Assembly: GCA_050699595.1 (NCBI GenBank)
Contig: JBOHFI010000014.1
Location: 1-64,000, forward strand
Direction of reading: 5' to 3'
DNA: 64,000 bases
Source of the DNA: GCA-003244245 sp050699595
Lineage (GTDB): Bacteria > Actinomycetota > Actinomycetes > Mycobacteriales > Pseudonocardiaceae
Made by a program: the position numbers and the translations under genes
Notes under the pieces: model-generated
Told to the model about the DNA's origin: nothing
Database searches by the model: none
What the model saw: only the letters and a program-made list of their open reading frames with translations
In this document: in pieces, positions 52,002-60,556 of the stretch
Layout of the letters: each line of letters begins with the position of its first letter
Numbering within the stretch: position 1 is the first letter of the stretch

Positions 52002-52032
52002 ACTATACAAGACTCAGTGAATGTTTAGTCAA
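52002..52032 (-). promoter_or_regulatory. Candidate promoter of the graspetide operon
   Basis: On the reverse strand TTGACT (52032-52027) and TATAGT (52007-52002) are separated by 19 bases, upstream of the precursor start at 51959. The surrounding AT-rich stretch stands out from the genome. A similar word, TGTATAGTC, occurs at 53751-53759 near the other end of the XRE/DUF6879 set, so the pair may be controlled by the same regulator. Confidence 0.45.
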
Positions 52033-52063
52033 GGGTCTGATCATGACTAAATCCTCGGAAGGC

Positions 52064-52909
52064 TCACGAGGGCGGACTGCGGTAGCCAGCAGCAACGCTG
52101 CGCAACACAGCCAGCGCAGCGTCGTCGTAGCTCGCCACAGCCGCGAGGTCGGCGAACAGGCGCACGTAAGACGCCACGTCAGGCGGCCCAGTGAGAAACG
52201 TGGTCCCTGCGTCCGTGCCGACGATGACCGCCCGGTCGTCGTACAGGTCAAACCCGGCAACCGGAGCCACATCTACGGCGGTAGTCCACGGGATGACCCC
52301 GACACGAACATTGGGCTGATCAGCGATGCAGGCGATGTGATCCAGCTGGGCCGCCATGAGTCGCGGCGAACCAACCTGCCACCGGAGCGGCCCCTCGGTG
52401 AGCAGAAACGTGAATGACCGGCCAGGCTCGGTGAGTAGCTCTTGGCGGGCTATGCGCCGCTCCACGGCCATCCTCACCTCGTCGGCTGACAGATCACCGC
52501 CAGCCGAGAAGATCACGCGGGCGTAGTCGGGAAGTTGCAACAACCCCGACACCACAGCGGGGTGGAAGTGCCGCAGCTTTACGGACGTCCGCTCTATCCG
52601 GCTGATGCGTTCCTGCATCCGCGCCGCCCCCCGCTGGATGACCACCCTGGCCGCTGGCCTGACGTCCTCCCGCAAGTCCCGCGATATCCGCGTAAGCCGT
52701 TCCCGCTCGACGGTCGAGGATCCATACACCCGGCACAGTGCGTCCACAGTCTCCGGACTGGGAACGAACCGGCCGTTCTCGAACCGGCTGATGCTCGCTT
52801 GGGTTTGACCGATACGCTTGCCAGCTTCTACACCGGAAAGCCCCACCGCCTTCCGCAACTCCCGCAGCGCCTGCGACAGCTCGTCTCGGTCCCCGGGCCG
52901 GCTAGGCAC
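52064..52909 (-). CDS. XRE regulator with DUF5753 domain (Scr1 type)
   Basis: A 281-residue protein with an N-terminal helix-turn-helix (LSQALRELRKAVGLSGVEAG, IGQTQASISRFENGRFVPSP) and a C-terminal DUF5753 domain (HFHPAVVSGLLQLPDYARVI, QPNVRVGVIPWTTAVDVAPV). Such regulators are abundant in actinomycetes and usually pair with a small partner gene. It is preceded by a DUF6879 gene, overlapping by eight bases. It lies just upstream of the graspetide promoter and may control it. Confidence 0.88.
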   Translation of the reverse strand: MPSRPGDRDELSQALRELRKAVGLSGVEAGKRIGQTQASISRFENGRFVPSPETVDALCRVYGSSTVERERLTRISRDLREDVRPAARVVIQRGAARMQERISRIERTSVKLRHFHPAVVSGLLQLPDYARVIFSAGGDLSADEVRMAVERRIARQELLTEPGRSFTFLLTEGPLRWQVGSPRLMAAQLDHIACIADQPNVRVGVIPWTTAVDVAPVAGFDLYDDRAVIVGTDAGTTFLTGPPDVASYVRLFADLAAVASYDDAALAVLRSVAAGYRSPPS

Positions 52910-53474
52910 TTGCCCTTTTCAACCATGCCGCCCGGTGGTGCTCGGGGTGCCGCTCCCACCACTGCGTGAACGGCTCCGCGACACCCCACACCGCATCCCG
53001 GCAAGCAACCCACGGGTCCGCCCCGGAGCCCTCCGCAATCCGCCCGTGCCGAAACCGGCCACCGTGGTCGTAGCACATCACCACGGCCCGGGAGCGGTCC
53101 AGCAGCCAGAACTCCTCCCCAATCAGTCCCGCTGGCGGGTCCTGCTCAGCGAGGTCCAGCACCCGAATGTCTTCGCCCGCGTCGACACTGCAGGTATAAG
53201 CCCACTCACATTCGTAACACACGTACTTGCTCGGAAGCCCGTACAGCACACGGACCCGACGTACATCGCGGCTACGTCGGCGCTGGTCACGCAGCCACTC
53301 ACGCCACGGCCCCACCACAGCCGGGTCGGGGTGCGCCTCGCCTGCCAGGTAGCGGGCGAAATCGCCCCCGTCACTGGGCACGTCGTACCGGTCGCGAACC
53401 TCCTGCCGGAACGCCTCGAACTCGAAGCGGTCGGTATAGTCGTCGAGGCCAGCCTCGTCGAGCAGCATGGTCAC
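52902..53474 (-). CDS. DUF6879 family protein
   Basis: A 190-residue protein matching the DUF6879 pattern: RFEFEAFRQEVRDRYDVPSD, FARYLAGEAHPDPAVVGPWR, RRVRVLYGLPSKYVCYECEW, AGEDIRVLDL, FWLLDRSRAVVMCYDHGGRF. These proteins commonly accompany Scr1-type XRE regulators; their role is not known, though partner or toxin-like roles have been proposed. The ATG at 53474 overlaps the stop of the upstream 66-residue gene. Confidence 0.8.
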   Translation of the reverse strand: MTMLLDEAGLDDYTDRFEFEAFRQEVRDRYDVPSDGGDFARYLAGEAHPDPAVVGPWREWLRDQRRRSRDVRRVRVLYGLPSKYVCYECEWAYTCSVDAGEDIRVLDLAEQDPPAGLIGEEFWLLDRSRAVVMCYDHGGRFRHGRIAEGSGADPWVACRDAVWGVAEPFTQWWERHPEHHRAAWLKRASA

Positions 53475-53671
53475 AATGTGGAAGCCAGCGAAGCCGAGAT
53501 CTCGACCGCGTACTCGTCGTCGGCCACGTCCCCGACCTCGGCCAGCAACTCCGGGTCAGCGACTTGCTTACCCACGACGATCCGTGTTCCCCGTGTCGTG
53601 ACGCTACTGACCCTCGGGCAGGTCTTGCCGTTCCCACAGACCTCACTCACCCACGTCAACCTGATCTTCAT
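53471..53671 (-). CDS. Small hypothetical protein, 66 residues
   Basis: Starts at ATG 53671 (MKIRLTWVSEVCGNGKTCPR), with GGAGAGGGAG about ten bases upstream. It ends EYAVEISASLASTL. The stop overlaps the DUF6879 start (ATGA), so the three genes form a coupled unit with the XRE regulator. Two cysteines five residues apart could bind metal. The longer frame to 54100 is not coding and crosses the cyclodeaminase remnant. Confidence 0.7.
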   Translation of the reverse strand: MKIRLTWVSEVCGNGKTCPRVSSVTTRGTRIVVGKQVADPELLAEVGDVADDEYAVEISASLASTL

Positions 53672-53774
53672 GATCGACTCCCTCTCCGGGCGGTGGCGCA
53701 TTGCCGACGAGTGTCCTCCCCATACGTCAGGATAGTCAACATGGCAGTTATGTATAGTCCGGGCCCACCGGGGG

Positions 53775-54049
53775 TCAGGTGTTGTTGCGCGAGGTGAGAA
53801 CGGCGACCGCCTTGGCGGCGACGTCGGCGGCGTGCGCGGCGCGGGCGGCGAGGTCGCCGTCGAGCTCACCGAGTTCGACGTTGAGCCGGACCAGCTCGGC
53901 GGCCGCCCGCTCGGCGGCGGCAGCCAGGGTGGCCGCGGTGAAGGCTTCACCACGCAGGGTGGGGTTGCCCCGGCCGGCCAGTTCCACCGCCTCGGTGGCG
54001 AAGGGCCGGGTCGGGCTCGCGGGGCAGCGCGAACGCGGCGAGCACCGCC
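53775..54049 (-). pseudogene. Duplicated 3' fragment of the cyclodeaminase gene
   Basis: This segment is nearly identical to 55689-56026 at the end of the intact cyclodeaminase gene. It keeps what looks like the original C-terminus (KAVAVLTSRNNT and stop), while the intact copy stops five residues earlier. An internal deletion of about 80 to 90 bases lies at the repeated word GGCGA near 53998-54002, and only a few scattered substitutions separate the copies elsewhere. Homology ends at about 54049. Together the copies bracket the halogenase gene. Confidence 0.85.
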
Positions 54050-54230
54050 GCGCCGCACCCGAGCGATCAACACCTCCCCATCACGCCCATCGGGCTCCAA
54101 CTCCCTCTGGTAGCCTGGGAAAGATGTAGACAGGGCACGGCGCGCGCCCCTAAGCGGCTGGTCTGTTTTTGCTCAGCCAAGGCAACAGTGCCGACCAGGG
54201 AGAATTGGGTGCCCTCGGAAGGAGAAAATC

Positions 54231-55685
54231 ATGAGCAAAGCTACGCAAGTTCTGGTAGTGGGTGGCGGTCCAGCCGGTTCTACCGCCGCCACTCTGCTGG
54301 CCCGCGAGGGGCTCGACGTAACCATTATAGAAAAAGAGGTATTTCCACGCTACCATATCGGCGAATCACTTCTGCCGTCCTGTTTATCCATCATGGACCT
54401 ACTCGGCGTAAGGGGGAAAGTTGATGCATACGGCTTCCAACTGAAGAGAGGAGCGTACTTCGACTGGGGAGGCGAGCAGTGGGACACCATCTTCAGCAAC
54501 AACCAGCCTGGTTACTCCTACCAAGTTTTGCGCTCCGATTTTGACCAGCTTCTCCTGGAGCACGCTAAGAGCCAGGGGGTATCGGTCCTGGAAGGAGTAG
54601 AGGTCAAGCGACTGAAATTCGACGGCGCCCGACCGCGGATCGCAGTCTGGTCACCCGTCGGCCGGGATGGCCGAACTCAAGAGCAAGAGACCGGCTTCGA
54701 CTTCCTGATTGATGCATCAGGCCGAGCAGGCTTAATGACTACTCGACACCTACACACTCGACGCTACAATGAGGCGTTCAAAAATATCGCAGTCTGGGGA
54801 TATTGGAAGGGTGCGAAAGAGCTTTCTGCCGGCCCAGAAGGCGCGGTGGCGATTTGCTCCGTGCCGGACGGCTGGTTCTGGGGAATCCCACTGCAGGATG
54901 GCAACCTCAGCGTCGGACTAGTAACCCACAAGGAAATCTTCAAATCGAAGAGGAATGAGGGACTGAGCCCAGACCGGATCTACCACGAGGCGATCCACGA
55001 GTGCCCCGCAATCGCAGACTTATTGACGTCCGCCGAGCTGACCACACCCCTGCGCATCGAGCAGGATTACTCGTACACCTCGGAACGCTTTACAGGTCCG
55101 GGATACTTCCTCGTCGGCGACGCCGCATGCTTCTTGGATCCCTTGCTCTCGACCGGGGTGCACCTCGCCACTTACAGCGCGATGCTAGCCGGGGCCAGCC
55201 TTGCCAGTGTGTTTCGGGGCGAAGTCAGCGAAGAAGAGGCGAGGGATCTCTACGAGCGAAACTACCGACAAGCATATCTCCGCTTATTTGCAGTCGTCTC
55301 GAAGTTATATCAGCAGTACAACGGCAAGGACTCCTACTTCTGGGAGGCACAGCGTCTCACGCTACGTGACTGCAGCGCCGCCGACGTGAAACAGGCTTTT
55401 GTGAACGTCATATCCGGTACCGAAGACCTGTGGGACGCTCAGGCGACACTCGAACTCGCCATGGAAAATGCGGGCGATGCACTCACGGAGGCACAGAAGC
55501 TGTCTTCCTTGCGTAACGAGAAGACCCTTGACTCGATATCGCCCCATGAGCGCGAGCTCATGGAGGCCAGAGCGGCATTCTTAAAATTGGCGATGACACT
55601 CGTGCCCGGGGAGGCTAAAGGGCTTTACGTAGTGACGAAGCCACGGCTGGGCCTGGCGCGCCAGACGGCGCAGGACGTGAGGTAG
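54231..55685 (+). CDS. FADH2-dependent halogenase, horizontally acquired
   Basis: A 484-residue flavin-dependent halogenase. It has the FAD loop GGGPAGSTAATLLAREGLDV, GESLLPSCLSIMDLLGV, Lys72 in LKRGAYFDWGG, and WFWGIP at residues 215-220, the W-x-W-x-I-P motif that blocks monooxygenase chemistry. The segment FLVGDAACFLDPLLSTGVHL is typical of phenol/pyrrole and carrier-bound substrates rather than free tryptophan. GGAAGGAG precedes ATG 54231. Base composition is much lower in GC than its neighbours and at least five TTA codons occur (54384, 54732 and three later), so translation may depend on the rare bldA-type tRNA. The stop abuts the cyclodeaminase stop tail to tail (TAGCTA). Substrate unknown. 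Confidence 0.9.
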   Translation: MSKATQVLVVGGGPAGSTAATLLAREGLDVTIIEKEVFPRYHIGESLLPSCLSIMDLLGVRGKVDAYGFQLKRGAYFDWGGEQWDTIFSNNQPGYSYQVLRSDFDQLLLEHAKSQGVSVLEGVEVKRLKFDGARPRIAVWSPVGRDGRTQEQETGFDFLIDASGRAGLMTTRHLHTRRYNEAFKNIAVWGYWKGAKELSAGPEGAVAICSVPDGWFWGIPLQDGNLSVGLVTHKEIFKSKRNEGLSPDRIYHEAIHECPAIADLLTSAELTTPLRIEQDYSYTSERFTGPGYFLVGDAACFLDPLLSTGVHLATYSAMLAGASLASVFRGEVSEEEARDLYERNYRQAYLRLFAVVSKLYQQYNGKDSYFWEAQRLTLRDCSAADVKQAFVNVISGTEDLWDAQATLELAMENAGDALTEAQKLSSLRNEKTLDSISPHERELMEARAAFLKLAMTLVPGEAKGLYVVTKPRLGLARQTAQDVR

Positions 55686-56276
55686 CTAGGTGAGAACGGC
55701 GACCGCCTTGGTGGCGACGTCGGCGGCGTGCGCGGCGCGGGCGGCGAGGTCGCCGTCGAGCTCACCGAGTTCGACGTTGAGCCGGACCAGCTCGGCGGCC
55801 GCCCGCGCGGCGGCGGCAGCCAGGGTAGCCGCGGTGAAGGCGTCGCCACGCAGGGTGGGGTTGCCCCGGCCGGCCAGTTCCACCGCCTCGGTGGCGATGC
55901 CACTGGCCAGCTCGGCGATCTCCGTCGGCACCTGAGCCGCCCGCTGCAGAGTGCGCCGGATCTGCCGGCGGCGAAGGGCCGGGTCGGGCTCGCAGGGCAG
56001 CGCGAACGCGGCGAGCACCGCCTGGTAGGCCTCGGCGTCCCGCTCGGCCAGCGCTGCGACCTGGCCCCGGAGCCGGTCGGCGCGCGCGGCCCGGGCCGCT
56101 GAGTCGATCAGCTGCGCGGTGGAGAACCTCGCGGCCATCCCGAGCAGCCCAGCGGCCATCGCGGCGGTGATCGCCGCGGCGGCGCCGCCTCCCGGCGCCG
56201 GCTGCTTCGCGGCGAGGCGATCCAGCAGCTGCGCAACCGAGCAGTCGAGCAGCGGGACGCCGCGAGCGGGGATCAC
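55686..56276 (-). CDS. Cyclodeaminase/cyclohydrolase family protein (FtcD C-terminal type)
   Basis: A 196-residue helical protein of the formimidoyltetrahydrofolate cyclodeaminase family, which converts formimino-THF to methenyl-THF with release of ammonia. Marks are the N-terminal LAAKQPAPGGGAAAAITAAM, AAGLLGMAARFS, and the conserved PTEIAELASGIATEAVEL and NPTLRGDAFTAATLAAA. GTG 56276 overlaps the fhs stop (GTGA). Its last five codons have been replaced by a new TAG created at the junction with the halogenase cassette; the old end survives in the copy at 53775. Loss of five terminal residues may be tolerated. Confidence 0.85.
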   Translation of the reverse strand: MIPARGVPLLDCSVAQLLDRLAAKQPAPGGGAAAAITAAMAAGLLGMAARFSTAQLIDSAARAARADRLRGQVAALAERDAEAYQAVLAAFALPCEPDPALRRRQIRRTLQRAAQVPTEIAELASGIATEAVELAGRGNPTLRGDAFTAATLAAAAARAAAELVRLNVELGELDGDLAARAAHAADVATKAVAVLT

Positions 56277-57970
56277 GACAGGCCGACGATCTCGCCGTGG
56301 GAGTCGATGTCGATGCGGGTCGCGGCGGGGCTGGCGCCCAGACCCGGCATGGTGCGCATGTCACCGCAGATCGGGTAGATGAACCCGGCACCCACCGAGG
56401 CCCGCGCCTCCCGCACCGGCAGCACCCATCCGGTGGGCGCGCCCGTGAGCGCCGGATCCGAGGAGATCGACAGGTGCGTCTTGGCGATACACACCGGCAG
56501 CCGTCCGAAGCCGTTGCGCTCGTAGCTGTCGAGCTGCCGGGACGCCGTGGGGTCGTATTCCACCCCCTGCGCTCCATAGACCCGCGACGCCACGGTGTGG
56601 ATCTTCTTCCGCAGCGTCGCATCATCGGGATAGAGGAAGGCGAACTCCGATGGTTCCTCGGCGGCCTCGGCGACTGCGGCGGCCAGCTCGGCGGCACCCT
56701 TGCCGCCCTCGGCGAAGTGCGTACACAACGCCGAGCGGGCACCCATGCTCTCGGCGATCTCGCGGATGGCGGCATGCTCGGCGGGGTGGTCGGTGGGGAA
56801 GACGTTGATCGCCACCACGGGCGAGACGCCGTGGATCCGCACGTTCTCGATCTGTTTGCGCAGGTTCGCCCCGCCGGCGTGCACGTCATCGGGGTTCTCC
56901 GCCAGCATGCCCTCGGGCAGCGGGCGACCGGCGCTGACCTTGTACCGGCCGGAGTGCGCCTTGAGCGCGCGCACCGTCGCCACCAGCACGGCCGCGTCCG
57001 GCCGCAGCCCAGAAGCGCGACACTTGATGTTGAAGAAGCGCTCGGCGCCCATGTCAGCGCCGAAGCCGGCTTCGGTGACCAGGTAGTCACCACAGTGGAT
57101 GCCGATGAGGTCGGCGATCACCGAGGAGTTGCCGTGCGCGATGTTGCCGAACGGCCCGGCGTGCACCAGTACCGGCGTGCCCTCCAGCGTCTGCAGCAGG
57201 TTGGGCTTGATCGCCTCGCGCATGATCACCGTCATCGCGCCGGCAGCGTGCAGGTCCTCGGCCGTCACCGGCTGACCGTCGGGGCTCTGACCGATCACGA
57301 TCCGGCCCAGCCGGGACCGCATGTCGGCCAGCGAGGTGGACAGCGCGAGTACCGCCATCACCTCACTGGCCGCGGTGATGTCGAACCCGCTCTGCCGGGG
57401 AGTGCCATCGGCCCGCAACCCGAGCCCGATCACGATGTTGCGCAAGGCCCGATCGTTGACATCGAGCACTCGGTTCCAGGTGATGGCGTGCGGGTCGAGA
57501 TCGACGCCGTCGCGCTGGTGCAGCTGGTTGTCGACCATCGCGGCGAGCAGGTTGTGCGCCGCGGTCACCGCATGCATATCCCCGGTCAGGTGCAGGTTGA
57601 GCGTCTCCATGGGGACGACCTGGCTGTACCCACCGCCCGCCGCCCCACCCTTGATCCCGAAGGTGGGGCCCATCGAGGGTTGCCGGATCGCGATCGTGGC
57701 GCGCTTGCCGATGTGCGCGAAGCCTTGGCCCAACCCCACGGTGGTGGTCGTCTTGCCCTCGCCGAGCGGGGTGGGCGTGATGGCTGTGACGACCACGTAC
57801 TTGGCCCGAGGAGCCTGCGCCAGCTCCTCGATGGCCGCAGTCTTGATCTTCATCACGTGCGCGCCGTAGGGCTCGAGCAGGTGCGGGCCCAGCCCCATCG
57901 CGGCGCCGACCTGTGCCAGCGGTGTCAGGGTGGCGCCGCGGGCGATCTCGAGGTCACTGGGGAAGAGCAA
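56273..57970 (-). CDS. fhs: Formate--tetrahydrofolate ligase
   Basis: A 565-residue ligase that makes 10-formyl-THF from formate, THF and ATP. It begins LFPSDLEIARGATLTPLAQV and has the P-loop TPTPLGEGKTTTTVGLGQG, then SMGPTFGIKGGAAGGGYSQV and the C-terminal PICGDMRTMPGLGASPAATR. The TTG at 57970 has AAGGAGC upstream. It is coupled to the cyclodeaminase gene and lies downstream of sahH, separated from it by a long palindrome. Confidence 0.95.
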   Translation of the reverse strand: MLFPSDLEIARGATLTPLAQVGAAMGLGPHLLEPYGAHVMKIKTAAIEELAQAPRAKYVVVTAITPTPLGEGKTTTTVGLGQGFAHIGKRATIAIRQPSMGPTFGIKGGAAGGGYSQVVPMETLNLHLTGDMHAVTAAHNLLAAMVDNQLHQRDGVDLDPHAITWNRVLDVNDRALRNIVIGLGLRADGTPRQSGFDITAASEVMAVLALSTSLADMRSRLGRIVIGQSPDGQPVTAEDLHAAGAMTVIMREAIKPNLLQTLEGTPVLVHAGPFGNIAHGNSSVIADLIGIHCGDYLVTEAGFGADMGAERFFNIKCRASGLRPDAAVLVATVRALKAHSGRYKVSAGRPLPEGMLAENPDDVHAGGANLRKQIENVRIHGVSPVVAINVFPTDHPAEHAAIREIAESMGARSALCTHFAEGGKGAAELAAAVAEAAEEPSEFAFLYPDDATLRKKIHTVASRVYGAQGVEYDPTASRQLDSYERNGFGRLPVCIAKTHLSISSDPALTGAPTGWVLPVREARASVGAGFIYPICGDMRTMPGLGASPAATRIDIDSHGEIVGLS

Positions 57971-57986
57971 TTGGGCTCCTTCGGAG

Positions 57987-58032
57987 CTTGTGAGTGGCGG
58001 TACGAGTGATCACTCGCACCGCCACTCACAAG
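57987..58032. terminator. 46-base near-perfect palindrome between sahH and fhs
   Basis: CTTGTGAGTGGCGGT at 57987-58001 pairs with ACCGCCACTCACAAG at 58018-58032, and the centre CGAGTGATCACTCG is itself palindromic, leaving only one mismatched pair in 23. It sits between the sahH stop and the fhs ribosome binding site. It could end most sahH transcripts and so limit fhs expression, or be an operator. Confidence 0.7.
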
Positions 58033-58036
58033 TACG

Positions 58037-59515
58037 TCAGTACCGATAATGGGCCGGCTTGTAGGGGCCCTCGACGTCCACGTCGATGTAGTCGGCCTGT
58101 TCTTTGGTCAGCCTGGTGAGCTGACCGCCCAGGGCCTCGACGTGGATCTTGGCGACCTTCTCGTCGAGCACTTTGGGCAGGGTGTAGACCTCCCGATCGT
58201 ATTCCTGGTACTTGGTGAACAGCTCGACCTGGGCGATCACCTGGTTGGCGAACGAGGCCGACATCACGAAACTCGGGTGCCCGGTGGCGTTGCCCAGGTT
58301 CAGCAACCGCCCCTCAGACAACACGATGATCGAATGCCCGTCCGGGAACGTCCATTCGTCGACCTGCGGCTTGATCACTAACCGGCGGGCGCCCGAATGG
58401 CGCTCCAACCCGGCCATGTCGATCTCGTTGTCGAAGTGCCCGATATTGCCCAGGATCGCCTGGTGCTTCATCCGCGCCATATGCTCGACGGTCACGATGT
58501 TCTTGTTCCCGGTGGCGGTGATGATGACGTCCGCGCGCTCGATGAGGTTGTCCAGGGTGTCGACGGTGAAACCATTCATCATCGCCTGCAGCGCACAGAT
58601 CGGATCCACCTCGGCCACCACCACGCGAGCGCCCTGGCCCGCCAGCGCCTCCGCGCACCCCTTGCCGACATCCCCATACCCACAGACCAGCGTCAACTTC
58701 CCGGCCAGCAGCACGTCCACCGCCCGGTTGATCCCGTCCACCAGCGAATGCCGGCACCCGTACTTGTTGTCGAACTTCGACTTCGTCACCGAGTCGTTGA
58801 CGTTGATCGCCGGGAACAACAGCTCCCCCGCCGCGGCCAACTGGTATAGCCGGTGGACCCCGGTGGTGGTCTCCTCGGTCACGCCGCGGATGCCCTCGCC
58901 GATCGCGGTCCACTTCCCCGGCGTATCGGCCAACGAGGTCCGCAGCACGTCCAGGAACACCGTCCACTCATCCGAGTCGTTCTCGTCCGCGGCGGGGACC
59001 ACACCGGCCTTCTCGAAGGCCGTCCCCTTCTGGACCAGCATTGTGGCGTCCCCGCCGTCATCCAGGATCATGTTCGGCCCGGCGCCGTCGGGCCAGGTCA
59101 GCATCTGCTCGGTGCACCACCAGTACTCCGGGAGCGTCTCGCCTTTCCAGGCGAAACAGGGCACGCCGCGCGGCTGTTCGGCACTGCCGTGCGGACCCAC
59201 CACCACCGCGGCCGCAGCATGATCCTGGGTGGAGAAGATATTGCACGACGCCCACCGGACCTCCGCGCCGAGACTGACCAGGGTCTCGATCAACACAGCT
59301 GTCTGGATGGTCATATGCAACGACCCCGAGATCCGCGCCCCGCGCAATGGGAAAACGTCCGCGTACTCCCGCCGCAGCGTCATCAGACCCGGCATCTCAT
59401 GCTGCGCCAGCCGGATCTCATGACGGCCGAAGTCAGCCAGCCCCAGATCGGCGACAGCGAAATCGATACCAGCGCGGTTCTGAAGCTTCTTCTCAGCGGT
59501 GGGCGCCACGGTCAT
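58037..59515 (-). CDS. sahH: Adenosylhomocysteinase
   Basis: An NAD-dependent enzyme that splits S-adenosylhomocysteine into adenosine and homocysteine. The 492-residue protein has LGLADFGRHEIRLAQHEMPG, ISGSLHMTIQTAVLIETLVS, the NAD motif VCGYGDVGKGCAEALAGQGA and the C-terminal VDVEGPYKPAHYRY, which is the standard ending. ATG 59515 has AAGGAGTGC upstream; the frame to 59623 is an extension into the intergenic region. The insert of about 40 residues near the middle is usual for actinobacteria. Confidence 0.96.
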   Translation of the reverse strand: MTVAPTAEKKLQNRAGIDFAVADLGLADFGRHEIRLAQHEMPGLMTLRREYADVFPLRGARISGSLHMTIQTAVLIETLVSLGAEVRWASCNIFSTQDHAAAAVVVGPHGSAEQPRGVPCFAWKGETLPEYWWCTEQMLTWPDGAGPNMILDDGGDATMLVQKGTAFEKAGVVPAADENDSDEWTVFLDVLRTSLADTPGKWTAIGEGIRGVTEETTTGVHRLYQLAAAGELLFPAINVNDSVTKSKFDNKYGCRHSLVDGINRAVDVLLAGKLTLVCGYGDVGKGCAEALAGQGARVVVAEVDPICALQAMMNGFTVDTLDNLIERADVIITATGNKNIVTVEHMARMKHQAILGNIGHFDNEIDMAGLERHSGARRLVIKPQVDEWTFPDGHSIIVLSEGRLLNLGNATGHPSFVMSASFANQVIAQVELFTKYQEYDREVYTLPKVLDEKVAKIHVEALGGQLTRLTKEQADYIDVDVEGPYKPAHYRY

Positions 59516-59567
59516 CGCAATGCACTCCTTGTCGAGTGAAGTTGAACACAGTCGGTGCAGTCGGTGT

Positions 59568-60545
59568 TCACGCGCGCACGTGGTCGGCCACCTCGGCCGC
59601 ACTGTCGGGTCCGTACGCTTCACTGAACCGCTCCAGGAACGTCACCGGTTCGAACTCGTGCTCCTGGGTACCGACCGATTCGATCACCAGGGTGGCCAGC
59701 ATGCACCCGAGCTGGGCGGCCCGTTCATCACCCACGCCCCAGGTGACCCCGGCCAGGAAGCCCGCCCGGAACGCGTCCCCCACACCCGTGGGATCCGCCT
59801 TGAGGCGCTCCTGCGGCGGGGTCACCGAGATCACCGGTTCGCCCGGCCGCTGCACGGTCACGCCCTTAGCCCCCCGGGTCAGCACCGAGACGCCCACCCG
59901 CGCCAGGATATCCGCCTCACCCCAGCCGGTCTTGCGCTCGAGCAGGCCTCGCTCGTAGGTGTTGGTGAACAGGTAGTTCGCGCCGTCGACCAGCTGCGTG
60001 ATCGCCTCGCCGTCGAGCGAGGAGAGCTGCTGGGAAGGGTCCGCGGCGAACGGGATGCCGAGGTCCCGACACTCCTGGGTGTGCGCCAACATGGCCGTCG
60101 GGTCGTTAGGGCCCACCACGACGAGATCGGTCCCGCCCAGGCGGTCCACGATCGGCGCCAGCGCGATGTCCCGGGACTCGCTCATCGCGCCGGCGTAGAA
60201 CGACGCGATTTGGTTCTGGTCGGAGTCGGTGGTGCACTGGAACCGGGCGGTGTGCAAGGTCCGCGAGACGTGCACCGCGCTGGTGTCCACCCCGTGCTCG
60301 GCGAGCCATCGCCCGTACTCAGCGAAATCGGCGCCGACCGCGCCCACCAGCACCGGCACCAGCCCGAGGCAGCCCAGGTTGAACGCGATGTTGGCGGCCG
60401 CCCCGCCTCGGCGAATCGCCAGATCCTCCACCAGGAAGGACAGCGAGAGGTTCGCCAGCTGATCAGGCACGATCTGCTCAGCGAACCGGCCGGGGAAGAC
60501 CATCAGATAGTCGGTGGCGATCGACCCCGTGACGATGATGCCCAC
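59568..60545 (-). CDS. PfkB-family carbohydrate kinase, probable adenosine kinase
   Basis: A 325-residue ribokinase-like enzyme. Signature motifs are IRRGGAAANIAFNLGCLGLV near residue 45 and DPTGVGDAFRAGFLAGVTWG near 255, with Asp as the base. Similar proteins in mycobacteria phosphorylate adenosine. Its place between metK and sahH supports removal of the adenosine released by SahH. The GTG start at 60545 follows AGGGGGACGTA, 11 bases after the metK stop. Confidence 0.88.
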   Translation of the reverse strand: MGIIVTGSIATDYLMVFPGRFAEQIVPDQLANLSLSFLVEDLAIRRGGAAANIAFNLGCLGLVPVLVGAVGADFAEYGRWLAEHGVDTSAVHVSRTLHTARFQCTTDSDQNQIASFYAGAMSESRDIALAPIVDRLGGTDLVVVGPNDPTAMLAHTQECRDLGIPFAADPSQQLSSLDGEAITQLVDGANYLFTNTYERGLLERKTGWGEADILARVGVSVLTRGAKGVTVQRPGEPVISVTPPQERLKADPTGVGDAFRAGFLAGVTWGVGDERAAQLGCMLATLVIESVGTQEHEFEPVTFLERFSEAYGPDSAAEVADHVRA

Positions 60546-60556
60546 TACGTCCCCCT

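Noticed and set aside
54231..55685. Geranylgeranyl reductase or simple flavin monooxygenase
   Set aside because: The WFWGIP motif with Lys72 and the FLDPLLSTGVHL segment point to a halogenase.
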